Assembly (NCBI GenBank): GCA_039105265.1
Contig: JAPFFF010000001.1
Coordinates: 10,106,001 to 10,170,000, forward strand
Direction: 5' to 3'
Length of the DNA stretch: 64,000 bases
From: Tritrichomonas musculus
Lineage: Eukaryota > Parabasalia > Tritrichomonadida > Tritrichomonadidae
Shown here: piece after piece, positions 59,401 to 64,000 of the stretch
How positions within the stretch are numbered: position 1 is the stretch's first letter
Layout: every line of letters begins with the position of its first letter
Position numbers and translations under genes: made by a program
The notes under the pieces: generated by a model
The model's input: the letters and a program-made list of their open reading frames with translations, nothing else
What the model was told of the DNA's origin: nothing
Database searches by the model: none

Positions 59401-61546
59401 ATTACCTACCATTGATTCATCAAAGCCAATTGTATTACCAAAGCCAAAATATCCTCCAAGGCCGCAAAGTCCGCCAAAACAAACAACAACGCCACCTCAG
59501 AGCATTAATCCGTTCAATACTCTAGACTCCAAAGATCCAACAGCAGCAGCAGTAAGTCCAGAAAAGCCACAATTTAATACAGACAAGGCAACTTTCACGC
59601 CATCCCAACGAAAGGTTCCTCGTCCACATCGTTCTGCAAGGAAAAGTTCACTAACGCCAACAGCCTATGAAATGATTAATACGACGCATTCAGCGTTGAT
59701 TCACTTTGCTCAAACATACATTCAAGTAGCTGACACTCATGTTGCCGTAGGAATTTTAGGATTTGTATATCACATGCTTGAAACCGATATGAATCCTCAA
59801 TATTACCCCCTTCTTTTCAAGTTGTTATCGGATCTTCTTTCTAATTTTTCGCCTGTTATTCTAGAAGTCACTTCTCCTTGCTGGATTCGTGTTTTTGAGC
59901 GCTTATTTAAACTTGCACCAACCATTAATGACGTCAGTATTCTTGTTTCGCCAGTAGAAACTCTCCTTGATGTTGATTTAAAGGTTAACAAATGCCAATA
60001 CGCTTCTATGGCAATTTTAATCAGAGCAATGAGCTTCTTGAAGAAAGATGATTTAATGAACGAGAATGTCTGCAAGTTATTTGAAGTTTTTATGAAATCA
60101 AATGACAAAAATCAAAAAGATTTGGCAAATATTTATATAACATTAAAAGAGCAAGCTAAATTATTATTGAATAAAACATCAAGTAGTGAAGAAAGATGCG
60201 ATGCCCTTCTTAAACGATTCTTCTCTTTGAAAGGATCTCCAGATGCTCAATTTCACACACTTTCAAAAATTTATAAAATTCATAATGAATTCAATAATTA
60301 TGAAGAAATGATCAATATTTCTTTCCTCCAAGCAGCTATTATCATAGAATATCTCGTTGCAACAATGAAGATGAAAAATTATTTTGCAATCGAACACCCT
60401 GCTATGGTGTTTATTCACAATTGTTCATTCGCTTCTTATGCAGTGACACCAAGAGAAGTATTGCCGAAAGTTCCTGGCTTTGCTGATTCTGAATTTTTCT
60501 CTGAACTTGGATTTATATCTTTATTAAATCGAATTTTACAAATTTCAACTAAGGGATCAATTTTCGAATCAGCATTTTCTGTTGTAGATATTTTATGGCC
60601 AATTTTGGAGCAACTTAGACATTATGAAAGTATTGAAAATATGTTTAATATTTATCAAGAAATTTTTACTAAAGAAGCACAAGAAAATTCGCATAATCCA
60701 GATGCTTTAACATATCGTTATTTCAGAGTGACATTCTTCGGGGCTTCATTCGGAAATGATGATCGTAAATCATATATTTATAGAGAAAATAAACTGGTTG
60801 GATTGTTCGATTTTACTGATTCTGTTAAGAAGAAATATGAAGAATTATTCCATAAAGAAGTTCAAATTATATCTGACTCTGGAAAAGTTGATGAATCGAC
60901 CTTGAAAAATGATATTGATTATATACAAGTTACTTTCGTTAAGCCTTTAATCAAAAAAATTAAAGACAAAAGTGAACAAGATAATACAACTATCGGATTG
61001 TCACTTATCCATAAAGAATTCTTTTTCGAAAGTCCATTTATTTATGGATCCAATGAAAAACAAGGCCCAATCGATAAGCAATGGATTCGTCATACTGTAT
61101 TAACTACAGAATTTTATCTTCCAAATATTTGTAAACGGTCTTCTATAGTTTCAGAAGTTTCAACAGATTTCGAACCAATTCGTGTGGTTTATCGTCAATT
61201 AAGAGAAAGAACAAATGATATTAATGATGCGTATGAAGCAAGAGATATTAACAAAATTCAACAAATGCTGTCTGGTTCTCTTGTTGTTACTGTTAATGAA
61301 GGTCCTGCAAAAATTGTTGAAGTTTTCCTCTCAGGTCCACCTGATGATAATGATAAAAGAAAATTCAAATTGAAACAGGAATTTTGCAGGTTTTTGGAAA
61401 TATTACAAAAAGCTGTAAGTTTTCATGCTGAACATGTTACAAAGAACCCAGAATTCATGCAACTTCAGATCCAAATGGAAGAAGGATTTCAAAAACTTAA
61501 ACATATTCTTGAGCCTCATATTGTTAATGTTAACATTAACAATTGA
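56474..61546 (+). CDS. DOCK-family guanine nucleotide exchange factor
   Basis: 1,690 residues. A DHR-1/C2-like region is at about 342-452 (FKNIIVGVSLRSGSNIIKGI). A Pro-rich linker lies around 930-1060 (PKYPPRPQSPPKQTTTPPQS), a possible SH3-binding part. The DHR-2 catalytic region is about 1,240-1,690: YFRVTFFGASFG, SYIYRENKLVGL, DYIQVTFVKP, VLTTEFYLPNICKRS, DFEPIRVVYRQLRERTND, QQMLSGSLVVTVNEGPAKIV and EVFLSGPPD closely follow DOCK (IQITYVEPYF, TVNQGPLEVAQVFL). DOCK proteins load GTP onto Rac or Cdc42 and drive actin protrusion, relevant to the amoeboid change of trichomonads on host cells. The N-terminal SH3 of DOCK180 types is absent, so it is nearer the zizimin-like group. Confidence 0.9.
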   Translation: MELIDDLIQDDIKNTYNAKKIPWMKPIVRMHSNLIPFIPPDITDLIHDPNILETPVGKLFCEPGCEMEIDFPEEIIPQSPQQKNNPTLLKTATLQSISQIYSHNSIPRIKEINKTFGFNSTSSFFGNISAPSPQTAVGNVKMFSFRVATFQSMFKMVEPMICSAFLFDDREKVIVSDYWNFIPQCSTSFFDKENIQYGNNLVASFQADPKFVQEESYLIILLSHPLGEDNSAAMIKYFQNPISATEQSAEKKMKQIFPRMKDVFTTFACTYIKFSALRNAGDKPVQLPPPFITEAPLPEDKIHDLISDASKKNLKQIQIQIELQRIQEQFLTIRPISKLRAQPLLFPIHQLSIRINSVKISSSLKFKNIIVGVSLRSGSNIIKGIHTKLDPFNTAEVDYTRCFYHNRSPPFDDSFLFDLPYPIPDDLELVFELFHVHVKPSEKQMTPIGTARQSVFNPLNKDILIKDLQNVTLSIESANSSDKGKDKISISTYLRSNLSTNSQSFYDFVEYHKIDLVARILAMPKNIIITNLMYILEIILSTELEADTFSFHAFTTLRDQCLPRLDPLMFERFLMIYVRYFAFRSKEPIKVKVEDQPIKLSEQNKNRQSPMETSSLLILPKSDPVCDKSLEVSQADANVTDSLIDFNFQKPSSPQQNNSSNEDNEIRSFLTKFFTEYSKVLNSDEGLTSLQSLVDFFFTLIIKALTVTKITILGSEFDEFLKNYCQKISPDPNISRKHVKSLGLFSNLLFDIGMPSMSSKVTFIVISTFLEKPQMHWIIITYINFAFRPSLFYYSLKYVSEFKEILITLLRKAMKSINSEGLRPIFAILLQLFGSYDIDMTTEIASILIECLKGLRPNQLPPTTEIITHLAFFNFLLEFSDKKALQNFTKTENSPTLFKLVHFMIGHVTLKEMTIVRRFQICKTTSNEEPQKEVKPLNSGPVHRQRSDTVKPKKRPVIVPQPATNRPQDNFVSNDPLPTIDSSKPIVLPKPKYPPRPQSPPKQTTTPPQSINPFNTLDSKDPTAAAVSPEKPQFNTDKATFTPSQRKVPRPHRSARKSSLTPTAYEMINTTHSALIHFAQTYIQVADTHVAVGILGFVYHMLETDMNPQYYPLLFKLLSDLLSNFSPVILEVTSPCWIRVFERLFKLAPTINDVSILVSPVETLLDVDLKVNKCQYASMAILIRAMSFLKKDDLMNENVCKLFEVFMKSNDKNQKDLANIYITLKEQAKLLLNKTSSSEERCDALLKRFFSLKGSPDAQFHTLSKIYKIHNEFNNYEEMINISFLQAAIIIEYLVATMKMKNYFAIEHPAMVFIHNCSFASYAVTPREVLPKVPGFADSEFFSELGFISLLNRILQISTKGSIFESAFSVVDILWPILEQLRHYESIENMFNIYQEIFTKEAQENSHNPDALTYRYFRVTFFGASFGNDDRKSYIYRENKLVGLFDFTDSVKKKYEELFHKEVQIISDSGKVDESTLKNDIDYIQVTFVKPLIKKIKDKSEQDNTTIGLSLIHKEFFFESPFIYGSNEKQGPIDKQWIRHTVLTTEFYLPNICKRSSIVSEVSTDFEPIRVVYRQLRERTNDINDAYEARDINKIQQMLSGSLVVTVNEGPAKIVEVFLSGPPDDNDKRKFKLKQEFCRFLEILQKAVSFHAEHVTKNPEFMQLQIQMEEGFQKLKHILEPHIVNVNINN

Positions 61547-61965
61547 TATTTTTATTTTTAATTATTAATGTTAAAAAATATTATTTTTTGAAGATTTTGA
61601 TAATTTTTTTTTTTACATAAAGTCTAATCAAAAACGATAAGACACTTATAAACCATTCAATTTATTTTTTTTTTCAATAGTTTATAAAATATCGTTGATT
61701 GAAATTTTCACTTTTTGAAAGAAGCTTCTTTGCAGAACATCGATCGCAGCGAATTAGACGTGAATTTTCACTAGGTCTTTACTATACCCATTCATACATT
61801 AATAGTATTTATCAAGGTATTGGGGCAATAAAAATTTTGGTCTAATTTGCAGTGTTCATTGCATTACAATCACAATAAAATAAAAATTTAAATATAGAAT
61901 TTTTTATAAGCCATTGAAAATTTTACTTTAAAGATGCATATCAATAGAAATATTTATAAATTATA

Positions 61966-62437
61966 GACTTGTGCAAAGTCCAGGACAATAAAACTTTTCA
62001 AGGACAACCGCAGGACTTAGGACTTTGTCAGGACCATTTTTTTTTTAAGAAAAAAAATGACATATTAAATTTTATTGAAAAAAACTATATATTCAACTTT
62101 TCCTTTTAATATGGATTTTTAACAAATCTATAAATATATAAATAAAAAAAGATTGTTCACTTAATATTTTACTGATTTTATAACTTATATAATGAAGTTA
62201 TCCGTTATAATGAGAATTAAAAACTTTTGGGCAGAATTAAATGATCAACATATAATTATTTTAATATTTTAATAAAAGCATATTTTAAACAAAAAATATC
62301 AAAAATTATATTAACACATTTTTTTAAAACAAAAATATAATAAAAATATCAAATATGTGTCCTTAATTCAAAGATAAAAATGTTTTTTAAATTAACTAAG
62401 TTTGTTTAGTCCTTTTGTCCAGGACTTTGCACAAGTC
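61966..62437. mobile_element. MITE, 472 bp, Tc1/mariner-like (TA target duplication)
   Basis: The left end GACTTGTGCAAAGTCC (61,966) and the inverted right end (ending 62,437) match over 23 positions with one difference, at a base in the centre of GTCCAGGAC. TA stands on both sides (61,964-61,965 and 62,438-62,439), the target duplication of the Tc1/mariner superfamily. Sub-terminal GGAC/AGGAC motifs repeat near the left end and GTCC near the right end. The interior is AT-rich and noncoding. It should be mobilised in trans by a mariner-type transposase; T. vaginalis has mariner elements. Confidence 0.8.
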
Positions 62438-63205
62438 TAATAAATTAGGTTAATATTTTTCTTTTATTTGTCTTAAATTGAGTGTTTATTTTTTCTTATT
62501 TTATGGCTAAGAAAATTTAACCTATACGATCATTTATTCGCCTTTCTGGAAAAGAGATTAAAATAAAAATATCTTTATTTATACCGTCAAAATTTTAACA
62601 ATATTTTGATATTAAATATATAATTTTAATATAATTACATGTAAAAGATTTGGTTTATATCATCCAATAATTTGGCTCTTTTCACCCTTCTTTAGATTCT
62701 ATAATCAATCAAACAAACCTAGTTAAATTTAAAAAGCGGTATTTCCACTCCAAAAAGACATTTTAGAAAAATAAATTTATATTTATTTAGAAACTATTAT
62801 ACACATAAAATTTTTATATTTTATAAATTGATTTATCAGATTTTTTTTTTCGGGTTTTTTCTATTGTCGAAACCCTAAAATTTTAACACCAAATTTTCCA
62901 AAATATTTGAGACAAACATGACGCCGATAAAATAAACATACAGAAAAATATTTCTGATAAAATATGATTTTTTTACACCAAATTTCAAAGCACCCTATAC
63001 TATTTTTGCATTTATGGAATATCCTTATTTTTATCGGCCTATCGAAATTTTTACATTCTGTGGATTGTTTTAGATAAATTAATATTGAATATTAATTCTA
63101 TAATATTTTTTAAATATTTAATATATATCTATATATAAATACAAAATAATTTTTATGAAAACTATTAAAACTATTAAGTAATTATTATTCTTAGTTAATT
63201 GGCAA

Positions 63206-63277
63206 GACACTTATTTTCTGAGCAGATTCAATGATCCTCACAATGGTTTTTTCAATGTCCTATTGAAAATAAGTGTC
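63206..63277. promoter_or_regulatory. 13-bp perfect inverted repeat upstream of HSP70
   Basis: GACACTTATTTTC (63,206-63,218) is mirrored by GAAAATAAGTGTC (63,265-63,277) with 46 bp between. The right arm ends 41 bp before the HSP70 start. Inside is a second, shorter repeat, TTCAAT..ATTGAA. It may be a regulatory element or a tiny insertion. Confidence 0.55.
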
Positions 63278-63301
63278 CAAATACTTATATCAAGTTTTAT
63301 T

Positions 63302-63314
63302 TCACTTTTATAAT
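63302..63314 (+). promoter_or_regulatory. Initiator-like element of the HSP70 gene
   Basis: TCACTTTTATAAT lies just upstream of the ATG at 63,319, matching the Inr pattern; it would give a leader of about 15 bases. Confidence 0.5.
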
Positions 63315-63318
63315 TATA

Positions 63319-64000
63319 ATGTCCGCAATAGGTATCGATCTTGGTACAACATATTCATGTGTTGGTGTCTTTCGTCATAACAGAGTAGACATCATTGCTA
63401 ATGATATGGGTAACAGAACAACCCCATCTTATGTCGCTTTCACAGATGAAGAACGTCTTGTCGGTGATGCAGCTAAGAACCAAGCAGCTATGAACCCAAC
63501 AAACACAGTTTTTGATGCAAAACGTATGATTGGCCGTAAGTTCTCTGATCCAATTGTTCAAAAAGATATGCAACACTGGCCATTCAAAGTTGTTCGTGGA
63601 GATGCAGACAGGCCACGAATTGAAGTTCAATGGAAAGGTGAAACAAAACAATTCTATCCAGAAGAAATCTCTGCTATGGTTCTTGGTAAAATGAAAGAAG
63701 TTGCAGAAACACAATTAACAGAAAAAGTTACAGACGCTGTCGTTACAGTTCCAGCATACTTCAATGATGGTCAACGTCAAGCTACAAAGGATGCTGGTGT
63801 TATCGCTGGCTTAAACGTTCTTCGTATCATCAACGAACCAACAGCTGCAGCTATTGCTTTCGGCCTTAACGAAAAAGCAGATAACGAACGTCACGTTCTT
63901 ATTTTCGATCTTGGAGGTGGTACATTTGATGTTTCCCTTCTTGATATCGATGGAGGTATGTTTGAAGTTAAAGCAACAGCTGGAGATACTCACCTTGGTG
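63319..64000 (+). CDS. HSP70: Cytosolic heat shock protein 70 (3' partial)
   Basis: 227 residues are in the window; the frame continues beyond base 64,000. The opening [20 protein letters not shown] is the HSP70 ATPase signature without a signal or organelle presequence, so this is a cytosolic form. [34 protein letters not shown] and [19 protein letters not shown] are classic motifs in the expected places. HSP70 binds and refolds proteins with ATP. The coding DNA is richer in GC and uses more C-ending codons than its neighbours, as is usual for a highly expressed gene. Confidence 0.97.
   Translation, partial: MSAIGIDLGTTYSCVGVFRHNRVDIIANDMGNRTTPSYVAFTDEERLVGDAAKNQAAMNPTNTVFDAKRMIGRKFSDPIVQKDMQHWPFKVVRGDADRPRIEVQWKGETKQFYPEEISAMVLGKMKEVAETQLTEKVTDAVVTVPAYFNDGQRQATKDAGVIAGLNVLRIINEPTAAAIAFGLNEKADNERHVLIFDLGGGTFDVSLLDIDGGMFEVKATAGDTHLG

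Larger units (their letters stand above)
61547..63318. other. Intergenic region before HSP70 with MITE and inverted repeats
   Basis: 1.8 kb. From left to right: a 14-bp palindrome AAAGAAGCTTCTTT next to TTTCACTTTTTGAA (61,707-61,731); the MITE at 61,966-62,437; an imperfect inverted repeat GCCGATAAAA at 62,933 and 63,025-63,038; and the 13-bp repeat of the HSP70 upstream region. No gene was found. Confidence 0.6.

Noticed and set aside
61720-61780. Faint likeness to 5.8S rRNA (AACATCGATCGCAGCGAATT)
   Set aside because: Only a few short words agree and neither the flanking 5.8S core nor ITS-like sequence is present.
62933-63038. Imperfect inverted repeat GCCGATAAAA-TAA / TTATTTTTATCGGC
   Set aside because: Short, with an indel, no target duplication and AT-rich arms; not enough to call an element.

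Overview
The window looks like nuclear DNA of a parabasalid protist, most likely a Tritrichomonas-like trichomonad. The reasons: AT-rich DNA; long single-exon genes (up to about 2,975 codons) with no visible introns; start codons a few to a few tens of bases downstream of TCACTTTT-like motifs that resemble the Trichomonas initiator element; and families typical of trichomonads (R2R3 Myb, BTB-like plus F5/8C-type protein, polymorphic-membrane-like surface protein, large Rab set). The species is an inference; nothing in the window names it.

Layout. 0-2.6 kb: 3' part of a low-complexity protein ending in a CAMSAP/Patronin-type CKK microtubule domain. 2.8-4.0 kb (-): a type I surface protein with GGA(I/L) beta-helix repeats. 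5.7-14.6 kb: a giant BEACH-WD40 protein whose BEACH domain is split by an Asn-rich repeat. 14.8-20.5 kb: an RPA32-like protein, an FHA protein, a centrin, a His-rich ZnT/CDF transporter and a Rab GTPase. 20.8-24.2 kb: a MOCOS-like protein (class V aminotransferase plus MOSC-like) and a Nudix hydrolase. 24.4-30.5 kb: accessory land with a broken hAT transposon, dispersed repeats, decayed coding relics and an AT-rich desert. 30.5-44.1 kb: Myb, RJL-type GTPase, splicing factor Syf1/XAB2, a USP22/Ubp8-like deubiquitinase, an unknown protein, a C2 protein and a HEAT/karyopherin-like protein. 44.2-45.5 kb: a frameshifted BTB-like/F5-8C pseudogene. 46.0-56 kb: a 2,161-residue coiled-coil protein with a beta-helix-like tail, a ZMYND12-like MYND-TPR protein and a BTB-like coiled-coil protein. 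56.5-61.5 kb: a DOCK-family GEF. 61.5-64 kb: a 472-bp MITE and the 5' end of a cytosolic HSP70.

Functional themes. Several genes bear on the cytoskeleton and flagella, which dominate trichomonad cell architecture: CKK protein, centrin, ZMYND12-like, RJL GTPase, DOCK GEF and possibly the giant coiled coil. Others are housekeeping nuclear functions (RPA32, Syf1, SAGA-type DUB, Myb, karyopherin-like) and vesicle traffic (BEACH, Rab). There is no sign of operons; neighbouring genes are on both strands with short spacers.

The most interesting non-gene signals are two inverted-repeat elements (61.97-62.44 kb and 55.99-56.34 kb), a candidate box H/ACA RNA in a GC-rich blip at 38.03-38.14 kb, strong CACTTTTTGAG palindromes at 45.8 kb, a 13-bp inverted repeat in the HSP70 upstream region, and sharp GC shifts inside single open reading frames.
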